Source: Alopecurus myosuroides
Lineage: Eukaryota > Streptophyta > Magnoliopsida > Poales > Poaceae
DNA: 64,000 nt
Direction of reading: 5' to 3'
Assembly (NCBI GenBank): GCA_028641055.1
Contig: JAPCYS010003742.1
Location: 1-64,000, forward strand
Shown here: piece after piece, positions 10,414 through 22,174 of the stretch
Position numbering within the stretch: position 1 is the stretch's first letter
Layout of the letters: each line of letters opens with the position of its first letter
Translations under genes and position numbers: made by a program
Notes under the pieces: generated by a model
What the model was told of the DNA's origin: nothing
Database searches by the model: none
What the model saw: only the letters and a program-made list of their open reading frames with translations

Positions 10414-11362
10414 TAGTGAAATTTTTTTTTGAACAAAGAGAGGGGTCAAAGACCCCAAAGCTGTGTATTCATCAAACATAGCGGGCACATTTTACATCCA
10501 GGCCCTTTTCATCTCTTGCCCTATAGACCCGCGAATTCGAAGAAATGACCGGAACTTTACATAATAGACACTTGAACAAAAAATGAAAAGCAATCGAGTC
10601 CAGGATCTTCTCCACCACCTCATCGCCGGCGACCTCCAGGCGCAAAGCACCGAGGACTGAACACAAAACGCTCGAAACTCTCCCTATCCGGCGATGGAGC
10701 ACAGCCGCCAACAGTCGTCCTGAGCGTGGGGACAAACCACTTGCACCCAGATCGACGTCGAGCCCTGACGACTGGGCCAGCAGGCCTCCAAACCGGAGGT
10801 TGAAAGCAGGCCACCCTCCTGGCCTTGAAACGCGGAAGCGACTCAGGCTTCGCGTGATGCGCTCGTCGATGCAGCAGAGAACCAAGCTCCTGTCGACGAA
10901 ATTTGAAGAAGCATCAACATCATCCTTCCACCCTCGCCGCCACGGCCGGCTAGCGGAAGAGCAGCAGCCACACCTTCAATTTTCGCAGAGGGGAGCCGAG
11001 GGCGCCCCAGAACCAGAGCTCCTCCATCGACCTTATGCGAGAAAGAGGACCCGCCGCCGTCTTCTCCATATCCCACTCCCACCACGAGAGCCTGAGAACG
11101 GAGAGCGGGAGCAGCAACACCACGCAGGCACGGGCCGGACGCACCTGCAAGGGAATCCTCCACGGCATGTCGCCGACACACAAGCAAACAACTAAGTCAA
11201 AAATCTAATCTACTGCTATACAAGAGGGGCCGGCACCCTACGACATCACCACACCGGCTAGCTCGAGCGCTAGCGGCGGGGATGGCCGGAGCACGGCGAA
11301 AGCGGAGGTCGACCCTCAAAAGCTGGGAGAAGATAAGGAAGAGAAGAAAAGGTATAGTGAAA
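10414..11362 (-). mobile_element. Unrecognised ~930-bp non-coding retroposon
   Basis: TAGTGAAA occurs at 10414-10421 and 11355-11362. The left copy directly abuts a T-run (a 3' poly-A tail on the minus strand), so the 933-bp segment between behaves like a retroposed sequence oriented right to left. It is GC-rich and contains several open frames on both strands, none with a recognisable domain. The tail on the minus strand reads CCTCTCTTTGTTC then A-run. It is longer than a typical SINE. Either a non-autonomous LINE derivative or a retroposed transcript would fit. The 8-bp duplication is short, which limits confidence. Confidence 0.55.
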
Positions 11363-11586
11363 AATTGATGGAGCGTTCTTGAATATGAATAGAAAATTAC
11401 CACCACCAACCCTGTACTAGTGTTCCCGATCAAGATGAAAGATCGTAGAGGTAATTAATTTTGTAATTCTACATTATTTTGATAGGATTTATTAATGATT
11501 ATTGTTTCTAATTATGTGAATTTGTTAAAAAATACAATGTAGAAATGTTAAAATATACCAGTTTTGTCAATAGCAGTGCGAGCTAT
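11363..11586. other. AT-rich flank of the nested LINE
   Basis: No coding or repeat signal beyond AT-richness. It ends in the left copy of the LINE target duplication. Confidence 0.4.
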
Positions 11587-11762
11587 ATGCATATACATTA
11601 CTTTTTTTAGAAATGGGGATGACCCCGGCCTCTGCATCGAGTGATGCACACAGCCTTTATTGCTTATTAGAATTCATAGTATCCAGAAGTTTACAAAAAT
11701 TATTGAAGCCTTACAAGAAACAGGATCTCCTCCTTAATCCGAACACAGCACAAACAAAAGAA

Positions 11763-12067
11763 CTACGAAATCCTATTATGATGCTGCCACGTATGTTGGG
11801 AGAAAAAATCCTGTGCCACCGTAAGGAGACGAGTGCAGCCATCCACCATAAGCTTCCTCTGGTCTGAAGGCAGAAGAATAGCCCATAGCTGGATCCAATG
11901 AGCTGCTGAGTGAATAACCTGTAAAACATTATAAAATTTCTTTTTGTTAAAAACAACATTGTTTCTACAAGTCCAGATAGCCCAACAAATTGCGGATACC
12001 CCAATCCTAATCCTTTTCTTAGTTTTCCCATCAATCCCATTAACCCAATTCCCAAACATATTAGTCA
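11763..12067 (-). pseudogene. LINE ORF2 extreme C-terminus (distal half of the split LINE)
   Basis: About 100 codons including the motif VSAICWAIWTCRNNVVFN, which is the conserved tail after the zf-RVT domain of plant LINEs, and ending HTWQHHNRIS. It continues the frame that stops at 22660 on the far side of the gypsy insertion. No start codon of its own is implied. Confidence 0.8.
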
Positions 12068-12545
12068 TGACAGGGGGATGCTAACCTGGTATGCCAAGCT
12101 CCGAGGAATAACCCGGCCCGAAGGACGATGCGCATGATTCGGCTAAGAATAAAGAAGCTTGTGGAGGCCCAAGCCTGTGGGCCCAATGACCCGAATTATG
12201 GGTTACTGTAAAGGAAAGTTATGGTTAGTGCGCCGTGTCCGGGTAGGATCCGAGATGTGTCTTGCCGAATAAGCTAGGGGGTACGGGTGCTTTATAAACC
12301 GACCCCCCGGGTATAGTTTTAGGCAGAGATCTAAGAACCCTAGCAATATCGCGTGATATCGAGCATCCAGTGTAAACCCTAATCGAATTATTATATCGAG
12401 AATAGATCCGGCGACTTCGATTGCCGGCTATCAGATCAAATTGCACCATGTTTTCCCTTGAGCTAAACCCTCTCCCAAACGCCTGTGTCGACTTGCCCCA
12501 AGATCAGTTACCCCTGGTAACATCTGCCGTGATTATCCCACGACA
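12068..12545 (+). repeat. 5' LTR of the Tat element
   Basis: Begins TGACAGGGGG and ends CCCACGACA. It contains GCTTTATAAACC at about 12289, a plausible TATA box for genomic RNA synthesis. Compared with the 3' LTR it has CATG for CAGG, AAAG for AATG, CCGA for CCAA, ATTA for ATCA, and lacks a 2-bp GA. Confidence 0.93.
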
Positions 12546-12858
12546 GTTGGCGCCCACCGTGGGGCCTGCGTCCAAAGGTGTTTACATCACGGGAGAAGCT
12601 CGGAAGGGCATGGAAAATCTTGTCATTGGCGAAATCTACATCGACCACGAAGGAGAAAAGATGGTGGACGATTCCGGCTGGGGGCCAGAATCGGATCACC
12701 TCGAGTCCGGATCTATATTGACGATCGGCCGGATCAACATCTTCATCGGCACGGTACGAACGACTAATTTAAAAGGACAATATCATGTGCATACTACAGG
12801 AACTTCCAGCAGGAACGAGAAGACATTAAAGCAAGCGGCAAACTCGATTTCGTCGGCC
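12546..12858 (+). other. Primer-binding region and short leader; gag not found
   Basis: Directly after the LTR comes GTTGGCGCCCACCGTGGGGC, the tRNA primer-binding motif usual in grass Tat elements. Intact relatives have a gag gene of more than 1 kb between this site and protease. Here only about 310 bp separate them and no gag domain is visible, so gag seems deleted. Confidence 0.65.
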
Positions 12859-13727
12859 GCGCCGGGACATCTCAGATGGGCGGAACAAGAGGTAACATGG
12901 AGTAGAAAAGACCATCCGGAGAAAATAGAGCGTCCAGGAGTCTTGGCATTGGTGGTTGCTCCACAGGTTAATGGTTACGAATTGAAGAAGGTCCTGATGG
13001 ACGGTGGAAGCAGCATCAACATCCTTTATTGGGAAACCTTCTTACGGATGAGTCCAAAGAGTCTCAGTTACAAAAAAGTTCGACAATCTTTCATGGGATC
13101 GTGCCAGGTCACTCGGCGAGCCCCGAGGGGAGGATCACCTTGGAAGTTGCTTTTGGAGAATCGACGGATAATTATCGAGTTGAGTGGCTCACGTTCGAGG
13201 TGGTCAAATTGCGCAGTCCTTACCACGCACTGTTTGGGAGGCCGGCTTACGCCCAATTCATGGCTAGGCCGTGCTACGTGTATTTGCAGCTGAAAATCCC
13301 GGGTCCTAAGCGGACCATCACTATACATGGGAACCGGGATGTAGCGGCCGAGTGCGACGAAGGAGATTCAGTTATGGCCGAGCAGGCATGCAGGAAGGAA
13401 GAGCTCGAATATTACCGGTCTCAAGTAGATCCGGACGATAGAACAGCCTTGAAAAAGCCTAATACTAAGGATGAGAGAGCAAAATTCAAGGCAGCGCAAG
13501 ACACCAAGAAGATAGATTTTGTCGAAGGGGATTCTACTAAGCAGTTTACCATAGGGTCTAACCTGGGAAAAGAGCAGGAGGGAGCGCTCGTGGAGTTTAT
13601 TCGCTCGAATGCAGATGTGTTTGCCTGGACACCTAGCGACATGCCGGGTATCCCTACAGAATTGGCTGAGTACAGTTTGCATGTGGATCCCAAGTCCAGG
13701 CCCGTGAAACAAGGTTTGAGGAAATGA
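12859..13727 (+). pseudogene. Tat pol: aspartic protease and linker (frameshifted)
   Basis: The first part (frame of 12859 to about 13100) reads LRWAEQEVTWSRKDHPE then KVLMDGGSSINILY; DGGSS at 13001-13015 is the retropepsin active-site motif (D-S/T-G replaced by DGGSS, as is usual in this clade). After a frameshift near 13100 the protein continues as SPEGRITLEVAFG and PYHALFGRPAYAQFMA to a stop at 13725-13727. A single missing A there separates it from the RT frame (GLRK / MNEERRKAIGEEIA). Confidence 0.8.
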
Positions 13728-14585
13728 ATGAGGAAAGAAGGAAGGCTATAGGCGAAGAGATCGCTCGGCTATTGGCAGCCGGCTTTATCATGGAAGTATT
13801 TCACCCGGATTGGTTGGCTAACCCGGTTCTGGTGATGAAAAAGACCAACGAGTGGAGGATGTGCATTGACTTCACGAGTCTCAACAAACATTGCCCAAAG
13901 GATCCGTTCGCGCTGCCAAGGATAGATCAGATTATAGACGCAGTAGCTGGAAGCGATCTGTTATGCTTCCTGGACGCATATTCCGGGTATCATCAAATTA
14001 AGCTCAAAAGGGAGGATTGGGAGAAAACATCATTCATAACCCCTTTTGGGGCCTTTTGTTATAAAACTATGACGTTTGGGTTGAAGAACGCTGGCGCAAC
14101 TTACCAACGGTGTATTCAAAAGTGCTTCGAAGACCAGATTGGGCGCAATGTGCATGCTTATGTGGATGATGTGGTTATTAAGACCCGGAAGGCAGAAACA
14201 TTTATCGATGATCTAAAGGAGACGTTCAAAAACCTGAGGAGGTACCAGATGAAGCTTAATCCAACGAAGTGCGTGTTCGGAGTTCCGGCTGGGAAATTAC
14301 TCGGCTTCATAGTTTCCGAGAGAGGAATCGAGGCAAATCCGGATAAAATCAAGGCAATCCAGAGTTTGAAAAAGCCGGAAAATTTGAAGCATGTTCAAAA
14401 GCTCACGGGCTGCGTAGCAGCCTTGAGCCGATTCATATCTAGACTCGGAGAAAAAGCAATACCCTTGTACCGGCTCTTGCGGAAGTCAGATAAATTCGTA
14501 TGGGACGAAGAAGCAGATGAAGCGTTTGAAGCACTAAAGAAGCAATTATCTGAAGCACCAGTACTAGCGGCGCCGGTCCTAAAGA
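13724..14585 (+). pseudogene. Tat pol: reverse transcriptase
   Basis: Complete RT core: WRMCIDFTSLNKHCPKDPF, FLDAYSGYHQI, the TFGLKNAGATYQR block and the catalytic YVDD at 14159-14170, followed by the connection region (KLTGCVAALSRFISRLGEKA). All catalytic aspartates are present. The frame is lost after KQLSEAPVLAAP near 14575 by a frameshift, so the copy cannot make a full polyprotein. Confidence 0.88.
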
Positions 14586-15069
14586 GCCTATGTTGCTATA
14601 CGTGGCAGCTGGCCCCCGAGCCGTTAGCGCAGTGGTTGTCGTGGAACGCAAAGAGGATGGGAAAGGATACCCGGTTCAGAGGCCGGTTTATTACGTCAGC
14701 GAGGTATTATCAGAAGCAAAGCAGCGCTATCCACATTGGCAAAAGTTGGTGTTCGGGGTCTTTATGGCCAGCCGGAAGCTGAAGCCGTATTTCCAAGAAC
14801 ATCCCATAACAGTGGTTAGTTCAATACCAATGTCGGATATCATCAGAAACTCGGACGCGACGGGAAGAATAGCCAAATGGGCGATAGAGATGGGGGATTA
14901 TCATATCAACTACGAACCCAGGTCAGCAATCAAATCTCAAGCTTTAATTGATTTCGTTAACGACTGGACACATACAGGCATGACTGCAACGGTTCCAAAT
15001 TCCGAGTCATGGATCATGCACTTCGACGGATCAAAGCAGTACGAGGGATCAGGAGCTGGGTGGTGCTAA
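14586..15069 (+). pseudogene. Tat pol: RNase H domain
   Basis: Reads VSAVVVVERKEDGKGYPVQR, YYVSEVLSEAKQRYPHWQKL, then FGVFMASRKLKPYFQEHPI and the SQALIDFVNDWT linker, the retroviral-type RNase H of RIRE2-like elements. It is in a different frame from both the RT and the downstream second RNase H, so two frameshifts bracket it. Confidence 0.8.
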
Positions 15070-16529
15070 CATCACCCAAAGGGGACAAATTGAGTTACGT
15101 GCTACAAATTCACTTCGACTGCTCCAACAACGTGGCCGAGTATGAGGCCCTGTTGCATGGCTTAAAGGTAGCCAAAGAGATGAACATCAAGAGGATACGA
15201 TGCTTCGGAGATTCGGACCTTGTACAGCAGGTGTCAGGAACGTGGGATAGAAAGGACGCAACCATGGCAGCATACTGCAGGGAAGTTGATAGGGTTGCAG
15301 GATGTTTTTCCGGGTATGAGGTGGAGCATATAGACAGAAGAAAGAATGAGGCAGCCGACGCCCTCGCCAGACTCGGCTCGCGCAGAGAGCCGGTTCCACC
15401 TAACGTTTTCCTGGACGAATTATGGCGACCATCAGTTAAAATCGAGTCAGAGGAGGAATTGGCAAATCAAGACCTGGATTCAGGACTCGTAGCCACTGTA
15501 CGTACTATTCCCGAGTGGACAGAACCATTTTTGGCCTACCTATCACGAGGCGAGTTACCACAACAGGAGGTAGTAGCAAGGCAAATTTTGAGGCGAGCAA
15601 AGGGATATTCTATCATCAATGGGGAATTGTACAAGAGAAGTGCAGCAGGAGTCTTTTTGCGCTGCGTAGCGCCGGAAGAAGGCAGACAGATTCTCAAGGA
15701 AATCCATGAAGGCGACTGTGGACATCATGCGTCCACAAGGTCTCTTGTGGCTAAAGCTTATCGACACGGGTTTTTCTGGCTCACGGCACTAGCGGATGCG
15801 GAGCGATTGGTAGCAAGGTGTGACGGATGTCAAAGGTACGCTCGCCAAACCCATGTGCCGGCTATGGAGTTGCGGACTATCCCGTTAACTTGGCCGTTTG
15901 CCGTCTGGGGTATGGACATGGTTGGCCCCTTTCATATGTCACCATGCAAGAAGACACATCTTTTGGTGGCTATTGATAAGTTTACCAAGTGGGTTGAGGT
16001 TATGCCAGTTACTAATTGCGAAGCAGCTACAGCAGTCAAGTTCCTGAAAAGGATTATCTACCGGTTCGGGTACCCCCATAGCATAATTACCGACAATGGA
16101 ACCAACATGTCCCTTGGTGAGATGGAGAAGTTTTGTGGCAACAATGGAATCCGGCTCGATGTGGCATCAGTGGCTCATCCCCAGGCCAATGGACAAGTGG
16201 AGAGGGCAAACCAAGAATTGCTTCGCGGATTAAAACCACGATTGCGAGTTCCCTGTGTCAGGGCCGCTGGTGCATGGGTCGAAGAACTTCCTTCTGTGGT
16301 TTGGGGTATCAACACTACACCTAACAGATCCACTCAGATGACGCCCTTCTGGTCTATGGTGCGGAAGCAGTATTACCGTGACATTATTCACGATTCGCCT
16401 AGAGTATCAGCTTACGTCGAAGTAGAACGAAAAAACCCGGCAGGACGCCGTAGATATGTTAGAAGAGCAAAGAGAACAAGCCCTGGAAAGATCAGCCATA
16501 TATCAGCAAGATCTACGGAGGTATCATAG
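15009..16529 (+). pseudogene. Tat pol: archaeal-type RNase H plus integrase
   Basis: The first ~130 residues are a second RNase H (NNVAEYEALLHGLKVAKEM, CFGDSDLVQQV, NEAADALARLGS), the extra archaeal-type domain characteristic of Tat elements; its first strand lies in the preceding frame. Next come the H2C2 zinc finger (HEGDCGHHASTRSL...RCDGCQRYA) and the integrase core with D at WGMDMVGPF, D at IITDNGTNM and E at GQVERANQE. The last ~70 residues before 16529 are out of frame relative to the integrase tail (frameshift near 16340-16460). Confidence 0.85.
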
Positions 16530-16755
16530 CCGGCGTGTGAAGACCCGGGTATTCCAGGAAGGAGACTTGGTTCTACGCCTGGTACAGTCAAACGAAGGAA
16601 AACACAAATTATCACCACCATGGGAAGGACCATTTATCATAAGCCGGAACCTGCATAACGGATCATATTATTTGATAGATGCAAGGGAAGAGTCGGCTAC
16701 AGTCAACGACACCGCACACACCACTTCATCTATGCAAGAAAGAGATAGACCATGA
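16456..16755 (+). pseudogene. Tat pol: integrase C-terminal tail
   Basis: Short frame with MLEEQREQALERSAIYQQ, RRVKTRVFQEGDLVLR and WEGPFIISRNLHNGSYYL, the usual C-terminal region of Tat integrases (DNA-binding SH3-like fold). It is separated from the catalytic core by another frame change. Confidence 0.8.
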
Positions 16756-17889
16756 AACGTGGCTCAGCTACGTCCGTATTATACTTAGTAAAGACTATAT
16801 TGGCAAGCGGAATTGCACGATGTAATAGGCAGCAGGTTTTCTGACGCACTCTTTTCCTATCCAGGGTATCTTTGGGGACTGGACGGGTTTTTAATGAGGC
16901 GGCTTGCTGACCTACATTTTTCATATCAAGTAAAGAGATGGTTATCAAGAAAAGAGATGGTTATCAAGAAAAGAGATGGTTATCAAGAAAAGAGATGGTT
17001 GTTATCAGGTTATGTATTTTCAGTACGATGCGTATATCTAGGTCTTGGGGGCTGGTCGCTTGAATAGCACAGTTACAAACTCAAAGACCCGGCCATGATG
17101 CCTATGAGTTATAAGGGCCGATTACTCGCAAACGAGTACAGCTACAATCTTATAACCGGACAAAGAAGTCCAAATTTCTTGGCTGTTCTTACTTAAGCTC
17201 GATGTGACTCGCATTAAAGTGGCATGATGTGTTCGATTACGATGGCAGTTAGTCATGAAACCCGACAGGGATTGGCTGGCTACGTCTTCGTATTGATGTA
17301 ACAACATGGTATCCACGCGAAAGCCGGCTTACAGTACAAGACAGTCAAAAGGGTCATCTAAACCACAAGTTATGCAGAGTACAAGGCTGAATAGCTGGAA
17401 ACTCAACGACTATTAAGCATAACTTCAAAATCTATGTGAAACAACTCATGGATCTTTGTGAAATTAGCAGTAAGCAGCTTGTTCCCTTTTCAAGATCAAG
17501 TGTCCTAGACTCGGCAATCCGGGCCCGGTAACTTGAAATCTTGAAAAGAGAAAAAGTGGCTTACTGGTATAGTTGCAAAGATCCAAATATCCGAGTCTTG
17601 GGGACTTGGGGACTTCGAAGCAAAATCCGCTTGTCAATACCCATGAGACCCGGAAATTGAGTTTTCACAAAAGGAACAATAAATAAAACCGGATATCGAG
17701 AACAGATGAGCTTAAACTTAAAAGGCCGGAACAGGCATCGAGTATATCAAGGCCTTAGCGTGCATTACAAAATCCTGATGAAAAAATATCATAGGTGCAC
17801 AGGTGCACCACACAAAATATAAATGTTTCAAAAAGTATGTTGACCGACTAGCGCTTAAGAAGAGGCATTAGAGACCACATATCACTCGG
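16756..17889 (+). other. Non-coding part of the Tat 3' region, with a 20-bp tandem repeat
   Basis: No gene seen. At 16932-17002 the unit AAAGAGATGGTTATCAAGAA is repeated three times plus a partial fourth copy. Confidence 0.6.
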
Positions 17890-20800
17890 CGTTCATCTTG
17901 GCCTTCCCCTTGCCATCACTGGTAGCGGCAGCACCCGGATCAGCGCGACTGGTGTTGAGGTAGCAGGAGCAGAGTCGGCTTCAGCTTGCTTCTTGGCAGC
18001 CTCCGCCCTTATCGCAGCAGCTTCCTCCTTCCACCGGGCAAGCATGTCATACGGCTCAGGAAGATCCGACTTAATTACTTTACCGGCAGAATCATATGAT
18101 GGAACAAGTATATTAACGTCCAGCTCATCAGTAATTACGCTGGCCGGGTAGCGGACCTCCTTCTGGATGGCCTGAAAATCCTTCACCGAAAACTTGGATC
18201 CGTCAAGCTTGAACTCTGGGAAGCCGCTCATAAGCCTCGCTAGCTCGAGCTTGGGGAGATAAGCCTTGGCAAGTGCAAGCCCCCGGGTCATTCCAACCCG
18301 GCAAGACGAGCGCTTCCAGTGCCAAATCCACTCGGGAACAGTGGATAAGGAGTCCAGCAGCCTCTTCAGATCAACATGTCCTCTACCCGGACACCGCAAC
18401 TCGTCAAGGATCCATCTGGTTCCGGCACATAGCTGCCGGATAACACTCTTTATGGTTTTCAGCTTGGCAATGTCATCTTCATCCGGCATGGCTTCGTCCG
18501 GGCCTGAAGTAAAATGAAGATATAAGTTGGAAAAATTTTGCTGTTTGTCAAAAGGATAAACCCGGAGAAGGAAGCATACCAAGCAAAGAACGATAGGTAT
18601 CAGATATTTCGACGGAAAGGCTTGTCAGGTCATCTTCGGCTTGGTGAGCCCTTCTTCGGTACTTCTTCATTAATTGCCTATTCCTCCTGGCTTCAACCTC
18701 GGCTGCTTCACGTAAAGATATCTCCTTTTCAATGAGCTTGGCGGCGTCCGCAAGTTTCTCCTCGTATTGAGTCACGAAAGACTGCACGGATGTTAAAAAA
18801 AAGCATTAGTCAGGTAGAAGAGCACAGTTATCAGTCATTGGTATAATAAAAGTCCCGAGAAAGTCATGAATGAACTCACTCGGAACTTGGGGACTGGATG
18901 AAGGTACAAGCAATATTAATCGAATTTACCTCGTGTTTGGTTATTAAAGACCCCAAGATGTTTTCCTCGTTAGCCCTTAAGGTGCGCAGAGTTTCCAGCA
19001 TCTGGGCAAAAGTTAACTCCTCGGAGCGAGTCCCGGAAGAGCCGGCAGCTTGATCATCTGGTAGGGGGGTTCTCCTCGAATTTGGAGTGGAGACTCGGAC
19101 AGTCTGAGTGTCCGGGTTGGGAGAACTCATCCTTGTATCTAGAATTTCTATCTCTTCGTCTACTGGTTCCGATAAGGAAGGAGATCCGACGGTTTGGGAA
19201 AGTGGATTGTTCAGAGGGCCTTGTTCCCGGTTAGTTGTCGCATCACCACCAGTTGCGGCATCTGCGTCGTCAGTCGGCTTCTCCACCTGGAGGTTATCCG
19301 TTTCTGTGTTTTCCGGGTCACTGACGGTGACTTGAGCGCTGAAGGAAAGATGAGAAAAGGCAGTTATTAATGATGACGGCGGCTTGAATGAAAGTTCGTC
19401 AGATGCAAAAAGAAATAATATAGCAAAAACTTACCCGGCATTTACGGTGTAATCCGGTGGGAGCTCGCCACTGGAAGCAGATGAGGTCTTCGCAGGAACC
19501 ACTAGTGGAACCCGGAATTGCCCGGCACGTGGGTGGTTAGGAGAAGGGTGGCGCTGAGGAGAGTTGGAAGAACGAGATGGAGGAGCACTGCCACGAGGGA
19601 CCGAGGGGGCGGAGATGCCCGGGTTAAGGGGATCTTCACCTGGGGAGCTCCGAGTTACTCTGCGCTTGGCTGGGAAAGAATCCTTCAAGCATGACGAATT
19701 TGATAATTGATGGTTAAGTCGTCGCATGACGTCAAAGGAGTAAGGTTCAGAGGATAATGAGGAAAAAGGAACCTTGGACACTGTCCCCTGCCTTTCCTCT
19801 TGGCCCCGACTGTTGCCTCTGGGTCAGACTCGGTTCTCTCCGGGTCGTCTTCATTGTTTCCACCCTCGTCCTCTAGCCCTGCGAACCAGGTGTGTATTCA
19901 TTGGAAAAAAGACACACAAGAGGAAAGTAATGCAAGTAAAAATATGCAGATCCTGAATGAGTACCTTCACTATCGTCAGCCGCCTCGTCCTCCTCTTCCG
20001 GGTCTCTGGAGGGGGGGAGTGGTTCAACTCTCCAGAAAGGGTCATCAGCCTGAGGTAAAAAGATAAGATTAAGGCTTAGAAGCAGTATCGAGTTGAAATA
20101 TGGAAACGAGTTATGAGCGCCGGGTATTACCGCTGGAGCTGGATTTTCCCGGGTAAACGGGGGTAACCCGGCGATGCCCTTTATCACCTCCAGTTTCTCC
20201 GCCAAGAAGCCCTTGATGGTCTTTATAGTATCACCGGTCGCAAAGCTCTTGGTGGAGTAGCGGAGTGCGTCTGTGGTGTGCCCCGAATACTCGCACATCA
20301 ATTTGGTGCGAACGGAATTAGGTTGGATTCGGAAATCGACCCAAGTTTTTATTAAATTGAGCCCTAGGAGGCCTTGGGCTGAGAGAATGGCTATCTTGGC
20401 TAGCGAAGGAAGGATTGCTTCCCTGTCTGAGTCTGATGCGAAGGCATTGAAAGACTCGGAGGGCTTGAGGGGGGTCTCTGAGTAACCCGGCAGCTTCTTT
20501 TCGCTGTCGGGGGAGGTATCGTGACAGTAAAAGAAAGATAGCTGCCAATGTTTAACGTGGGAGTGCAGGTTGAGGGTTGGCATCAAAGAATTCTTACGGC
20601 GTTGGATGGATACCCCGCCGCAAGTGAGAAGCGCTCCTTCGCCGCTTTCGCGGCACGGCTTGCACTGGAATAACTCAATGAAAAGAGTCAGACTCGGTGG
20701 CATGCACAAGTACGACTCAGATAGAACAATGAAGTGGGTAATGTTCAACATGGAGTTAGGCCCTATGTCGAACACCCGGAGTCCATAATGATCTAAGACC

Positions 20801-21060
20801 TCCCTAAAGAAAGGATGACCCGGAGGACGAAATCCTCGGGTCACGTGGTCAACGAAGCAGATTACCTCGTTTTCTTCGGGGGTGGGACGAGTCTCATTAC
20901 CCGGTACCCTCCAGTGGATGTCTTTTTGAGAAGGGAGGGTTCCTAATTCGGCTAGCTCGTCCAATTTGGCTTTCGTGGTTGTGGAACGCCCCCAGTTGGC
21001 GGATATGGTTTGGGTGGTCCTCGCTGGAGCCGGTTGTTTTCCTTGTCGCTTGGGAGCCAT
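17890..21060 (-). CDS. Antisense multi-exon gene of the Tat element ('putative gypsy type transposon' family)
   Basis: Coding segments run right to left, opposite to pol, from an ATG at 21058-21060 (MAPKRQGKQPAPART). Exon 1 to about 20133 contains the conserved block EVICFVDHVTRGFRPPGHPF, HYGLRVFDIGPNSML, PPSLTLFIELFQCKP and SFFYCHDTSP, which I assign to PF04195 (Transposase_28). Further exons lie at about 20050-19960 (acidic), 19781-19434, 19286-18930, 18780-18582 (coiled coil rich in E, K, R) and 18507-17890, with GT..AG-compatible joins. The protein's job is unknown; the family is found in antisense orientation in Tat retrotransposons. I did not verify every splice join. Confidence 0.6.
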
Positions 21061-22174
21061 GGGGCCAGCCTGCAAAACACAAAGAGAAGAGGCGTGTGAA
21101 ATAAGACCCGGGAACGTTGAAATATCCGAGTATAAAGGTATCAAGAAGGTACGAAGCTGAGAACTGTCCGGGTATTGAGCACGCTTGTGGAAATTGTTGG
21201 TCACTTACGTAGGGAAAGGTATTTGGGGATGACGGATGGTTGCCCATATTTATACCGCAAATGAAATAGCTGGAAAAGGAGGTTTTTCCGGGTGTTAATG
21301 CAATAAGCGGAAAATCGAGGAGGAACGGATCTAGATGGAAATGCTTGCGGATGAATTTTAAGTAAAATTGGTAATCAATGATGGTTGGAGGATCATTTGT
21401 GACTATAGGGAAGATGATTAAAGGAGTTGGCAAACATCGAATCGATCTAATTTGGTGCAATCGGACAAATGACTTGCGGGTTGACCTAGATCTGATCTTG
21501 GATAAATTGAAAGTTGTGAGGTTGAATTAACTGGTTGCGAGAAGCTTACCGGGGAGATTGGAGTCTAATACGATGGTGACGAGCGGCGTGGCTCGAATGA
21601 GAGAAATGGAGGAGCAACGGTGACACTTGACGGTGGCGCAAGGCGACTCAAGGGCGGGCGCGGCCGCTGGTGATCTTGCGTTGGTAGCAGGTACGAGCTC
21701 CTCACGGTGGTGCTGCGAGGGTGTTAGGAGCAAGGAAGAAGAGGGGAAGTTGTGGCGTGGTGAGGGGCTTAGGGTTACCCATTAAGTGCTATTTATAAGG
21801 CAAGGGTGAGCCTATCCTAACGGCCAGAAGCCGGAAACCGCGGGATAATGGTTATCAGCGAAGATTTTGCGAGATATGCGTCAAGTATTGGGCGAGGCAT
21901 TGGGATAGAAGAAGGAAGGGATTTGCCCCGTAATGACGGGACTGATTATCGAGCATGAGATCTTGGCATTTTTGTTGTAGTTTGGACCTGGGAATTTGAA
22001 CCTAAGTGTCTGGAGGCCAAACCCGGGTTATTACATGGCCACCATGGAGTGAGGCCTAGCAGAATATCAAAACATCTTAACTCGGCTTCCATATGCCCGT
22101 ATGATCGATATCTTTGCAGGGAATAGCAAGCGCTTCAAGGAGATCCGTGAAGCCCAGGCTATTCTGGGGACTAC
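21061..22174 (-). other. 5' flank of the antisense gene and end of the Tat interior
   Basis: No sense-strand gene is seen. A minus-strand TATAAATA lies at 21790-21797 (see separate entry). The segment ends TTCTGGGGACTAC against the 3' LTR, the expected position of the polypurine tract. Confidence 0.5.
21790..21797 (-). promoter_or_regulatory. Candidate TATA box of the antisense gene
   Basis: CCTTATAAATAG on the minus strand, about 730 bp before the antisense ATG, so a leader exon or long 5' UTR is implied. The second Tat element in this window has CTATAAATAG in the corresponding place, which supports function. Confidence 0.45.

Noticed and set aside
10472..11195. Open frames of 114-137 codons in the 930-bp retroposon
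   Set aside because: GC-rich sequence gives long frames on both strands; none shows recognisable residues.
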